DNA of 64,000 nt, from positions 1-64,000 of the forward strand of contig CAUJEN010000064.1 of the NCBI GenBank assembly GCA_963169765.1, written 5' to 3'. Under the pieces are notes generated by a model, which did not search any database, was not told where the DNA came from, and was given only the letters and a program-made list of their open reading frames with translations. This document shows positions 37,016 to 45,247 of the stretch, one piece after another. Position 1 is the stretch's first letter. The number at the start of each line of letters is the position of its first letter. Origin of the DNA: QWHO01 sp021404945 (GTDB lineage Bacteria > Vulcanimicrobiota > Xenobia > Xenobiales > QWHO01). Position numbers and translations under genes: made by a program.

Positions 37016-37837
37016 GTGTCGCTCGAAGACTGCCCGCTCTGTCACTCCACCGGGGCCGAGGTGCTGGCCGAGTTCCCCCCGCGTCGCGTGGTGCGCTGCC
37101 GCGTTTGCCGGCTGGGCTATCTCAGCCCGCGACTGTCGGCCGAGGAGATGCTCGAGCACTACCGCACCGGCGACTACTACGAGAGCAGCGAGGGCTCTGG
37201 CTATAGCTCGTATCTGGCTCAGGAGCGCTCGCTGCGGCTCACCTTCCGCTTGCTCTTGCGCAAGCTGGCTCGCCAGGGCCATACCGGCGGGCGGTTGCTC
37301 GAGATCGGCTGCGGTTACGGCTATTTCTTGACCGAAGCCCGGGGCCTCTTCTCCAGCCTTACCGCCACCGACTACAGCCCCGGAGCCCTCGAGCAGGCCA
37401 GCAAGACGGGCGCCACCGTCTACCTGGGCGGGCTGGAGTCGGTGCCGTCCGAAGCCACCTATGACACCGCCGTCATGCTGCAGGTGCTCGAGCACCTCTA
37501 CGACCCGCTCGACTTCCTCACCAGACTTCGCTCCAGACTCAGGCCGGGCGGCTGCCTGGCGGTGGCCGTGCCCAACCTGGCCAGCCCGCTGCGCCTCTTG
37601 CTCGGTCGGCGCTGGCCCTCTTACAAGATCCCCGAGCATGTGGCCTACTATGACCGGGCCACGCTCAAGCGAGCCCTTCAGCAAGCGGGCTTTAGCAACG
37701 TCCAGGGCGTCTTCTATCCCGAGTTTTTCCCCCTCGGCCTGCTGGCCGAGAAGTTCAAGCTGCGCCTGCCCGGCTGGCTGGCCCGCCAGATCCTGTGGGT
37801 GCCCACCACTTCGGTGGCCTGCGTCGCACGAGCGTGA
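37016..37837 (+). CDS. SAM-dependent methyltransferase with N-terminal zinc ribbon
   Basis: 273 residues, GTG start. The N-terminus carries CPLC-x18-CRVC, a zinc-ribbon-like element common in sugar or glycan C-methyltransferases. The Rossmann motif LLEIGCGYGYFL (about residue 95) binds SAM; MLQVLEHLYDP and LRPGGCLAVAVPN are motifs II/III of class I methyltransferases. It is the first of four genes devoted to polysaccharide or lipid-linked sugar work; its stop overlaps the next start (GTGA). Confidence 0.9.
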   Translation: MSLEDCPLCHSTGAEVLAEFPPRRVVRCRVCRLGYLSPRLSAEEMLEHYRTGDYYESSEGSGYSSYLAQERSLRLTFRLLLRKLARQGHTGGRLLEIGCGYGYFLTEARGLFSSLTATDYSPGALEQASKTGATVYLGGLESVPSEATYDTAVMLQVLEHLYDPLDFLTRLRSRLRPGGCLAVAVPNLASPLRLLLGRRWPSYKIPEHVAYYDRATLKRALQQAGFSNVQGVFYPEFFPLGLLAEKFKLRLPGWLARQILWVPTTSVACVARA

Positions 37838-39249
37838 AGCGACTGCTGATCGTTCTCACTTTGCTCTCGCTGGTCCCAATCTGGGCTTTCCCCTACCCGG
37901 CCCTGCAGGACTATCCCCAGCACCTGTTCCAGGCCCGGGTGGTGGCCGACCCGGCCGCCCACCCCGAGTACCAGGTCCATCTGGCCCCTACCTACTCAGT
38001 CTTCTACCTGGTCACCTCGAGCCTGGCCCGCCACCTGCCCCTGGATGCGGCCGGGCGGACGGCGATCTCAGTTTATCTCCTGCTGATGGCGCTGGCCGCC
38101 TGGAGGCTGGCGCGTCCCTGGAACTGGGGCGCTCTGCTGCTCTTTCCGGTGGGTTACAACCAGTTCTACTTCCTGGGTCTCTTGAACTACATCTACGCCT
38201 TCCCCATCCTGCTCCTGGCCCTGCTCGACCTGGAGGCCTCCAGAGTCAACTGGCGGCTGCCCCTCTGGTTGCTGGCCCTGCTCTTCGCCCACCCCTTCGG
38301 ATTGCTGGTCTACCTGGGGGTAGTGATCCTGTGGGCGCTGCTGACTCGCGAGCGAAAATACCTCATCGCCCTGGCCGCCGGCTCGCTGGTCTTCGGGCTG
38401 TGGTATTTCTCCCAGCAGACCACCCCCTACGGGCGCAGCGGGGTGCACTTCCTGGGCCTGAGCTACAATCTGCGCTTCCTGGCTACTTTCTTCACCAACA
38501 CCGGCTGGGAAGCCAGCACCGACTGGTCCACCCTGATGCTGTGGGTGGTGGCTCTGGCCATCCTGGCCCGGTGCGCCTTCAAAGAGGGCACCCAACCGGG
38601 AGTGAGGATGGCTGTCGCGGCCGTGGCCGGAGGCCTCTTGATGGGCCTGGTGGGTCCCTGGGGACTGGGGGGCATGAACTTTGCGCTGGGCCAGAGGCTC
38701 AGCATCGTGGCCTTCCTCTTCCTGCCCGTGCTGGCCTCTCGCGTCAGCGTGCGCGGGCTGTGGGCCTTCGCGCTGGTGGCGGTGGTCATCTCGCTGGTTC
38801 TCCTGTCTGATTCCAAGCAATATCGCATCAGCCGCGAAATCGCCACCATCAGCCCCCTCATCGCTCAGATGGAGCCCGGTCAGGCGGTCCTGCCATTGAT
38901 GTTCGACCAGGGATACTCGGACGAATCCGACTACTATTTCTATCAGCCCCACCTGCACGATGTCTTCTACTACCACATCGCCAAAGGAGGCGTGGCCGGC
39001 TCGCTCTGGTCGGCCGGCACCCTGCCGGTCGACTTCAAGCCCGGACAGCGCCCGGCGGCGCCCGAGCCCTACTTTCCCAACCAGTTCGACTGGCGGCGCC
39101 ACGCCCACTATCGTTATTACCTGGTTCGGGGAGGGGACGAGCAAGTGGACCGCTACCTGGACTTTGCCGCCCGCCTGGTAGGACGCTCGGGCCCCTGGCG
39201 CCTCTATGAGCGGCGGACTGGCCCCGCGCCTGGACCTGTGCAGCGTTAG
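37834..39249 (+). CDS. Polytopic membrane protein, possible GT-C glycosyltransferase
   Basis: 471 residues from a GTG that overlaps the previous stop. There are about ten TM segments and a soluble C-terminal domain of 130 residues. The first extracytoplasmic loop begins PALQDYPQHLFQARVV; an acidic D-x-x-x-H in that place is typical of GT-C transferases that use polyprenyl-phosphate sugars. The GT2 gene downstream could supply such a donor. The GT-C call is inference. Confidence 0.75.
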   Translation: MKRLLIVLTLLSLVPIWAFPYPALQDYPQHLFQARVVADPAAHPEYQVHLAPTYSVFYLVTSSLARHLPLDAAGRTAISVYLLLMALAAWRLARPWNWGALLLFPVGYNQFYFLGLLNYIYAFPILLLALLDLEASRVNWRLPLWLLALLFAHPFGLLVYLGVVILWALLTRERKYLIALAAGSLVFGLWYFSQQTTPYGRSGVHFLGLSYNLRFLATFFTNTGWEASTDWSTLMLWVVALAILARCAFKEGTQPGVRMAVAAVAGGLLMGLVGPWGLGGMNFALGQRLSIVAFLFLPVLASRVSVRGLWAFALVAVVISLVLLSDSKQYRISREIATISPLIAQMEPGQAVLPLMFDQGYSDESDYYFYQPHLHDVFYYHIAKGGVAGSLWSAGTLPVDFKPGQRPAAPEPYFPNQFDWRRHAHYRYYLVRGGDEQVDRYLDFAARLVGRSGPWRLYERRTGPAPGPVQR

Positions 39250-39302
39250 TCAAGGTGGGGAGCCAGAAGGGAGGGAGCTGTTGACCGGGCTGCGAAAGCC
39301 GA

Positions 39303-40019
39303 TTGGTGGCCCAAACTCCCACTGTGCAAGAGGTCCTGGCCCGCTATCCCAAGACCCGAGCCGAGCTGCCCGAGTCTTATCGCGAGGTCTACGAGGCCAA
39401 CTACTACAGCAATCGCCAGGGGCGAACCGCAGCCAGCCGTCTGTCTCTCTTCGTGGAGAGCTGGATGCATCGCCAGGTGGCCCGCGACACAAGATCTCGC
39501 ACGAGTCCATTCCGCACCCTGGAGGTGGGAGCGGGCACCCTCAACCACCTCCCCTTTGAGCCCACCAGCCGCCCCTACGACGTGGTAGAGCCTTTCGAGG
39601 GCCTCTACCTGGACTCACCCCTGCGCGAGCAGATCGGTCGCTTCTACGCCGACGTCTCCGAGGTGCCCGGGCCCTACGAGCGCATCATCTCGGTGGCCAC
39701 TTTCGAGCACCTGGAGGATCTGCCCACGATGATCGCTCGCTGCGCCGAGTTGCTCACCCCGGATGGCAACCTGCGGGTGGCCATCCCCTCGGAGGGGAGC
39801 TGGGTCTGGAAACTGGCCTACACCCTCAGCACCGGCCTGGAGTTTCGCCTGCGCCACGGCCTGAGCTACGAGACTTTGATGCGCTATCTCCACTGCAACA
39901 GCTGGGTCGAGGTGCGCACCCTGCTCGAAGCTCGTTTTCACAAGGTGCGCTGCAGCTGCCTGGGCTTCTCCCCCGCCCTGTCGCTCTATCAGTTTTACTC
40001 CTGTCGCGAGCCACGATGA
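39303..40019 (+). CDS. SAM-dependent methyltransferase
   Basis: 238 residues from TTG 39303 (GTG 39306 is as likely). The N-terminal 70 residues are helical. TLEVGAGTLNHL near residue 72 is the SAM-binding motif I; DVVEPF, IISVATFEHLEDL and LTPDGNLRVAIPSEG follow the class I order. The substrate is unknown; its neighbours suggest a sugar or lipid-linked intermediate. The stop overlaps the ATG of the GT2 gene (ATGA). Confidence 0.85.
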   Translation: MVAQTPTVQEVLARYPKTRAELPESYREVYEANYYSNRQGRTAASRLSLFVESWMHRQVARDTRSRTSPFRTLEVGAGTLNHLPFEPTSRPYDVVEPFEGLYLDSPLREQIGRFYADVSEVPGPYERIISVATFEHLEDLPTMIARCAELLTPDGNLRVAIPSEGSWVWKLAYTLSTGLEFRLRHGLSYETLMRYLHCNSWVEVRTLLEARFHKVRCSCLGFSPALSLYQFYSCREPR

Positions 40020-40927
40020 GCACCCTCTCGCTGGTCATCCCTGTATTCAACGAAGCTGAAGCGCTGGAGGCCCACCTGGCCGAGATCCGCCTGCACGCCG
40101 AGCAAACCGGCCTGCCCTGCCGCATCATCCTGGTGGACGACGGCTCCAGCGACAACACCTGGCAGGTATGCCGGCGCCTGCCCAACGTGGAAGCCATCCG
40201 CTTCAGCCGCAACTTCGGCAAGGAAGCGGCCATCCTGGCCGGGTTGCGGGCCACCCGAGAAGACCTGACCATCGTGATGGACAGCGATCTCGAGCATCCT
40301 CCAGCTTTGATCCCCAAGATGGTGGAGCTGTGGCGCCAGGGCAGCTACCAGGTGGTCGAGGCGGTTAAGGCCCGCCGGGCCCGCGAGCCCTGGTACCGCC
40401 GCCTGGGGGCCCGCGTCTTCAACCGGGGGATGCGCACCCTGGCCGGAGTCGATCTGGCCGGTCAGAGCGACTACAAGTTGCTGACCCGCGAGACAGTGGA
40501 GGCCTACCTCGACTTGCCCGAGGCCAACCGCTTCTTCCGGGGGCTGATTCCCTGGCTCGGGCCGCGTCGGGCCGAGATTCCCTTCGAGGTGCCCCCCTCC
40601 AACCGGCGCACCCGCTGGACCTTCTCGCAGCTGGTCAGCCTCAGCCTCTCAGCTCTGTCCTCCTTCTCCTACGTGCCCCTGCAGATGATCACGCTGGCCG
40701 GTTTTCTCACCTTCGTGGGCAGTTTTCTCCTGAGCCTCTACGTTCTCTGGGTGAAGTTCTCGGGACGCGCGGTAGAAGGCTTTGCCACCGTCATCCTGGT
40801 GGTGCTGTTCGTGGGCAGCATCACCATGATCTCGCTGGGCATCATCGGCGGCTACCTGGCTCGCATCTACGACGAGCTCAAACGCCGGCCACCCTATGTG
40901 GTGGCCGACCAGCGCCACCCGGACTGA
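40016..40927 (+). CDS. GT2 glycosyltransferase, dolichyl/polyprenyl-phosphate sugar synthase type (ArnC/GtrB-like)
   Basis: 303 residues. The GT-A domain has VIPVFNEAEAL, VDDGSSDNTW, FSRNFGKEAAILAGL and MDSDLEHPP (the D-x-D metal site), then SDYKLLTRE. Two TM helices (about 222-245 and 257-285) end it, as in GtrB/ArnC-type enzymes that transfer a sugar from a nucleotide donor to polyprenyl phosphate. It probably makes the donor for the membrane protein two genes upstream. Confidence 0.93.
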   Translation: MSTLSLVIPVFNEAEALEAHLAEIRLHAEQTGLPCRIILVDDGSSDNTWQVCRRLPNVEAIRFSRNFGKEAAILAGLRATREDLTIVMDSDLEHPPALIPKMVELWRQGSYQVVEAVKARRAREPWYRRLGARVFNRGMRTLAGVDLAGQSDYKLLTRETVEAYLDLPEANRFFRGLIPWLGPRRAEIPFEVPPSNRRTRWTFSQLVSLSLSALSSFSYVPLQMITLAGFLTFVGSFLLSLYVLWVKFSGRAVEGFATVILVVLFVGSITMISLGIIGGYLARIYDELKRRPPYVVADQRHPD

Positions 40928-40965
40928 GTCGCCGAGCGCTGCGACGACAATTTGCACAGGGGCGG

Positions 40966-41910
40966 TTATTGCTGCTGCTGAGCCGCGTACCAGGCCGGCA
41001 GGTTGGGCAGCTCGAGGGGCTCGCCCAACGAGGTGAACCGGTCCTTCCCCATCGGCTGGCCCAGCAGCCGCACCTGCACGGCAACCGACAGCTCACTGGT
41101 GGCATCACCCTTGTGGGTGCCGCGATTGGGAGGCACGTCGCTGTAGTCGCGACCCACCGCGGTCCGAATATGGCGCTCGCCGGCAAGCAGGTTGTTGGTA
41201 GGATCGAGCCCCAGCCAGCCAAGCGTGGGCAGGTAAGCCTCCACCCATGCATGGGAAGCGTCGGGCACACTGGTGTCGTCGCGGTGGTAGAGGTAGCCCG
41301 AGACATAGCGGGCCGGAATTCCCAACTGACGGGCCAGGGCCAGGAAGAGATGGGCAAAGTCCTGGCATACCCCTGCTCGGGCCGCCAGCACCTCATCCAG
41401 CGCCGTCTCCACGGCGGTGGAGTGGGGAGCGTAGCGAAGATGCTCGTGGAGACCCTGGTTCAACTCTCGCAGCACCGTCAGGGGATCGTCGCGTCGGAAG
41501 GCTCCCAGCTCGCGACGCAAACCTTCCAGCGCCTCGTCGCTGGCGCAGGTGCGGGCGGTGGGGCTGAGGAAGTCAAAATGCTCGCCTTCCTCCAGGGCTC
41601 GATCAAGCTCATCCCAGACACTGGTCGAGAGCGCGCTGGGAGGGGGCTCGGGCTCCTGCACCTGCAATCTCGACAGGGCAGTGATGCTCAGCTCGCAAAT
41701 GGGGCGGGGGATGTCGAAGTGGTGCACGACGTTGCCCTGGTAGTCGCGAAAGGATTGCACCTGCGCGGTGGGCTCCACGGCCAGCTCGAAGCTCAGGCAG
41801 ATTTGCCGATCTTCCGAGCGTGGCTGCATGCGGACCTCCATCAGCGTCTCGCGTACCGGCGCCGAGTAGACAAAGCGGGTCACGTGGCGCACCACGTAGC
41901 GCAAGCTCAC
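40966..41910 (-). CDS. Transglutaminase-like cysteine protease
   Basis: 314 residues, GTG start overlapping the upstream stop (GTGA). The N-terminal region (VVRHVTRFVYSAPVRETLMEVRMQPR) is the Bact_transglu_N domain. The core has Cys182 (AGVCQDFAH), His220 (ASHAWVEAYLP) and Asp236 (LDPTNN), the complete triad. It is the last gene of the conserved ATP-grasp/alpha-E/transglutaminase operon, thought to make or modify a peptide. The actual substrate is unknown. Confidence 0.92.
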   Translation of the reverse strand: MSLRYVVRHVTRFVYSAPVRETLMEVRMQPRSEDRQICLSFELAVEPTAQVQSFRDYQGNVVHHFDIPRPICELSITALSRLQVQEPEPPPSALSTSVWDELDRALEEGEHFDFLSPTARTCASDEALEGLRRELGAFRRDDPLTVLRELNQGLHEHLRYAPHSTAVETALDEVLAARAGVCQDFAHLFLALARQLGIPARYVSGYLYHRDDTSVPDASHAWVEAYLPTLGWLGLDPTNNLLAGERHIRTAVGRDYSDVPPNRGTHKGDATSELSVAVQVRLLGQPMGKDRFTSLGEPLELPNLPAWYAAQQQQ

Positions 41911-42884
41911 CAGAACTCTCCTGCGTGGAGGGGCTCGAGGGCTTGCTCGATGGGGTAGGCGATGTAGGTGGCGTAGACGGCGTCGTGGATGTCGGCAAGC
42001 TGGCGGCGGATCTCCTCCAGGAAGCCGGGCAGGCCGGCGGCCAGGATCTCCTCCAGGGTGCCGTAGCGAAGCGAGGCCACCAGCCGCCCTGTCAGGCGCA
42101 GGAGCCGGGTGCTGTTGGCCTGGGGGGCGTTCTCGCTGATGCGCTGAAGCGATCGGTCGATGCGATCCACCGCAAAGCGCACCGAGTGGGGAAACTCGGA
42201 ATTGAGCAGCAAAAACTGCACGATACGAGCTCTTTGTAGCTCCGGGCTGTAGACTTTGCAGAAGGCTTCAAAGGCAGTGCAGCACTTGAGCAGGGCCACC
42301 AGATCAAGGTATTCCTCGCTCCTGGCCTGCTTGAAGTGAGCCTCCAAGAGCACCGCCAGCGAGCGGGCTCGCTCCACGAAGCGGCCCAGCTGGATGAAGC
42401 TCCAGCCCGGCCCCCGGTAGGTTGTGGAGTCGGTGATGCCCTGGAAGAGCTGGGCTCCCTCTTTGACGGTCTGGTAGAAGTCGTGGGGATGAGCCCCGAT
42501 CTCCTCATCGCGCCGAGCCTCAGTGACACCAAGGTAGAGTCGGTTGAGCTCGCTCCACATCTCCGAGCTGATCAGCTCGCGCACGTTGCGGGCATTGTCG
42601 CGGGCCGCCCGGATGCAGGAGTAGATCGAGCTGGGGTTGTCGGCGTCGAAGGTCAGTGTCTGGGTCAGCTGGTGGGAATCCAGACCGCTCTTCTCCAGCT
42701 CAGCGAAGGTGGAGCCGAACTCGAGCGAGGTCAGCAGTTTGTCCCAGTGGCGCGCAGCCGATTCGGGGGCCTGCTCGAGCACCAGGTTATAGAAGACGTC
42801 GATCATGCGGGCGGTGTGCTCGGACCTTTCGAGATAACGGCTCATCCAGTACAGGTGATCGGCCACCCGGCTCAACATCGTCAT
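41907..42884 (-). CDS. Alpha-E domain-containing protein
   Basis: 325 residues. It starts MTMLSRVADHLYWMSRYLERSEHTARMID, the signature of the alpha-E (DUF403) family, and is almost entirely helical. The ATG overlaps the stop of the ATP-grasp gene (ATGA) and its own stop overlaps the transglutaminase GTG. Alpha-E proteins are always found near this kind of ATP-grasp and are believed to act as partners in peptide ligation; no catalytic role is established. Confidence 0.94.
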   Translation of the reverse strand: MTMLSRVADHLYWMSRYLERSEHTARMIDVFYNLVLEQAPESAARHWDKLLTSLEFGSTFAELEKSGLDSHQLTQTLTFDADNPSSIYSCIRAARDNARNVRELISSEMWSELNRLYLGVTEARRDEEIGAHPHDFYQTVKEGAQLFQGITDSTTYRGPGWSFIQLGRFVERARSLAVLLEAHFKQARSEEYLDLVALLKCCTAFEAFCKVYSPELQRARIVQFLLLNSEFPHSVRFAVDRIDRSLQRISENAPQANSTRLLRLTGRLVASLRYGTLEEILAAGLPGFLEEIRRQLADIHDAVYATYIAYPIEQALEPLHAGEFW

Positions 42885-44344
42885 TCGCAGAGCACCCAGG
42901 TATCCTTGCTGCCGCCCCCCTGCGACGAATTGACCACCAGCGATCCTCGGCGAAGGGCCACGCGGGTCAGTCCGCCGGGCACGATGTTGACTTGCTCGCC
43001 ATACAGTATGTAGGGCCGCAGGTCCACGTGGCGTGGCTCCACCACCCCATCGATGAAACATGGAGCGCGCGACAGGTCAAGGGTGGGCTGAGCGATGTAA
43101 TTGCGCGGCCTGGCCTCGATCCGGCGGCGGAACTCCTCTCTCTCGCGCTCGCAGGAGTGGGGCCCGATCAGCATGTCATAGCCGCCCGACTCACCTACCG
43201 CCTTGACCACCAGCTGGTCAAGCCGATCGAGCACGTGCTGGCGCTGCGAGTCGTCGGTCAAAAGATAGGTCTCCACATTGGGCAGAATCGGCTCTTCTTT
43301 GAGATAGTAGCCAATGATGGCCGGCACGTAAGCGTAGACGGCCTTGTCGTCGGCTACACCGGTGCCGATGGCGTTGGAGAGGTTCACGTTGCCGGCTCGA
43401 TAGGCGTTGAACAGGCCAGGCACGCCCAGAGCCGAGTCGGGTCGAAAGGCCAGCGGGTCGAGGAAATCGTCGTCCACCCGGCGATAGATCACGTCCACCC
43501 GGCGCAGCCCTCCCACCGTCCGCATGGAGACCACGCCGTCGTGCACCAGCAGGTCGCGGCCTTCCACCAGCTGGATGCCCATCTGGCGGGCCAGGAAGGT
43601 GTGCTCAAAGTAGGCCGAGTTGTAGACCCCGGGGGTCAGCAGCACGATGGTGGGCTCTCGGTCTCTCTGGGGGGCCAGAGCCCGCAGGGTACTGAGCAAG
43701 ACCTGGCCATAGTGATCGATAGGACGCACCCCGAAGTTGCGAAACAGTACCGGGAAAGCCCACTTCATTACCTGACGATTGGCCAGCATGTAGCTGACCC
43801 CGCTGGGGACGCGTAGATTGTCCTCCAGCACCGCGAACGTGCCATCGGCCAGCCGCACCAGGTCGGTCCCGGCCACCGAGACGTAGACCTGGCGAGGTAC
43901 ATCCACGCCGCGCATCTCCTTGCGATAGTGCTTGCAGCTGTAGACCAGGTCGCGCGGAATGACCTTGTCCTTCAAAATGACGCCTTTGTGGTAAATGTCG
44001 TCCAGAAACAAGTTGAGGGCGACCAGTCTCTGGGTAAGTCCGCGCTCGAGGTGCTCCCATTCAGCCGCCGTGATGATGCGAGGCAGCAGATCGTAGGGGA
44101 AGATCTTCTCGGTGCCCTCCTCGCGACCGTAGACGGTGAAGGTGATGCCCTGGTGGAGAAAGGACAGGTCAGCCGCTTGCTGACGGCGGCGCATCTCATC
44201 GGGGCTGAGCTCGAGAATGCGCTTATAGAGCGGGCGATACTGCGACCGGGGCTTTCCTGGCGCGGTGAACATCTCGTCGAAGGCACCGCTCAGGTGATAG
44301 CTCTGAAACGGGCCAGATGCAGGGGCGGGCGTGGTTCTGGCCAT
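42881..44344 (-). CDS. Circularly permuted ATP-grasp type 2 protein
   Basis: 487 residues with GGGGGAG before the ATG. SYHLSGAFDEMF, LYKRILELSPDEM, VYGREEGTEKIFPYDLLPRII and the C-terminal NSSQGGGSKDTWVL identify the circularly permuted ATP-grasp family (DUF404/407). Related enzymes ligate an amino acid or peptide with ATP. It leads the three-gene operon with alpha-E and transglutaminase-like genes. Known from comparative genomics, not from biochemistry in this organism. Confidence 0.94.
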   Translation of the reverse strand: MARTTPAPASGPFQSYHLSGAFDEMFTAPGKPRSQYRPLYKRILELSPDEMRRRQQAADLSFLHQGITFTVYGREEGTEKIFPYDLLPRIITAAEWEHLERGLTQRLVALNLFLDDIYHKGVILKDKVIPRDLVYSCKHYRKEMRGVDVPRQVYVSVAGTDLVRLADGTFAVLEDNLRVPSGVSYMLANRQVMKWAFPVLFRNFGVRPIDHYGQVLLSTLRALAPQRDREPTIVLLTPGVYNSAYFEHTFLARQMGIQLVEGRDLLVHDGVVSMRTVGGLRRVDVIYRRVDDDFLDPLAFRPDSALGVPGLFNAYRAGNVNLSNAIGTGVADDKAVYAYVPAIIGYYLKEEPILPNVETYLLTDDSQRQHVLDRLDQLVVKAVGESGGYDMLIGPHSCEREREEFRRRIEARPRNYIAQPTLDLSRAPCFIDGVVEPRHVDLRPYILYGEQVNIVPGGLTRVALRRGSLVVNSSQGGGSKDTWVLCE

Positions 44345-44481
44345 AAGCTCCCCCCGTTCTTGTCCTGGACAGCGGTTCCCTCTGTCCAGATATTCACATA
44401 TTGGTAACCGAAACGACCCAATTCATGGCTAGTCTTGATCGAAAATTTGCGAGACAATGAAGACACAAGGAACATAAAGAC

Positions 44482-45213
44482 ATGCTGATCAACCCTTCAG
44501 GATATCATTTCTCGGGCGACCATCCCGCCCCCCGAGCCGAGCAGCTGAGCCTCGGGAATGCTGCCTTCATGCAAGATCGCGTCAGCATCGGCGGACGCAC
44601 GACCAACCTCTCCGGCAAGCCCACCTCGGCCACCGGCAGCTGGGACTACAACTGGCGTCCCGATGCCAATCCCCAGGAGGACGACGCACGGCGCCGACGC
44701 ATCAACGACATCCGCAACGAGATCGCCAACGTGGAGTGGAAGCAGCGCGAGGGACAGAACCGCCTGCAGCAGATCCCCAACGAGATCTGGCGCAAGGAGA
44801 ACGAGCGCTCTCAGCTCGAGTATGAGAAGAGCCGCCTGCAGAGCGAGCGCTCCGGCCTGGTATCGGAGAAGAACCGGATGGAAGGCGACCGCAACGTGGC
44901 CAAGGAAAATGACCGCTACGGCTACCCGCCTCCACCCGGAGCCTACGGCTGGGGCGAAGTGCTCAACGGCATCAATGACAAGCTCTATCCGGTGCTCGAG
45001 CGTATCCGGGCCATCGACTACGCGGTGCGCGACCTGGAGTACAAAATGGCCGACCGCACCCGGGAGATCGACGGCCTGCGCACCGAGCAGTATCGGCTCA
45101 ACGACGAGGTCAGCCGCACCACCTGGTTCATCAAGGAACGGGCCTCCGAGTGGAAGACCATCTACTCAAGCATGCAAAATCCTACCTACGATCTGGCCTG
45201 TCCCTACTGGTAG
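44482..45213 (+). CDS. Coiled-coil hypothetical protein
   Basis: 243 residues; AAGGAA lies 11 nt before the ATG. The first 65 residues are polar and disordered-looking. Residues 66-145 form a long Arg/Glu/Gln coiled coil, residues 147-162 a Pro/Gly/Tyr-rich hinge (YGYPPPPGAYGWGE), and 165-225 a second coiled coil, ending in a short ACPYW. The two helices could fold back as an antiparallel hairpin. No signal peptide or family recognised. It is divergent from the ATP-grasp operon, with an AT-rich 137-bp promoter region. Confidence 0.75.
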   Translation: MLINPSGYHFSGDHPAPRAEQLSLGNAAFMQDRVSIGGRTTNLSGKPTSATGSWDYNWRPDANPQEDDARRRRINDIRNEIANVEWKQREGQNRLQQIPNEIWRKENERSQLEYEKSRLQSERSGLVSEKNRMEGDRNVAKENDRYGYPPPPGAYGWGEVLNGINDKLYPVLERIRAIDYAVRDLEYKMADRTREIDGLRTEQYRLNDEVSRTTWFIKERASEWKTIYSSMQNPTYDLACPYW

Positions 45214-45247
45214 GGACCATTGCTTGCAGTTGCTCCCGCGCTACTTG

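Noticed and set aside
45200..45217. Inverted repeat GTCCCTAC/GTAGGGAC after the coiled-coil gene as terminator
   Set aside because: The 2-nt spacing forces an opened loop and no T run follows; it may be chance.
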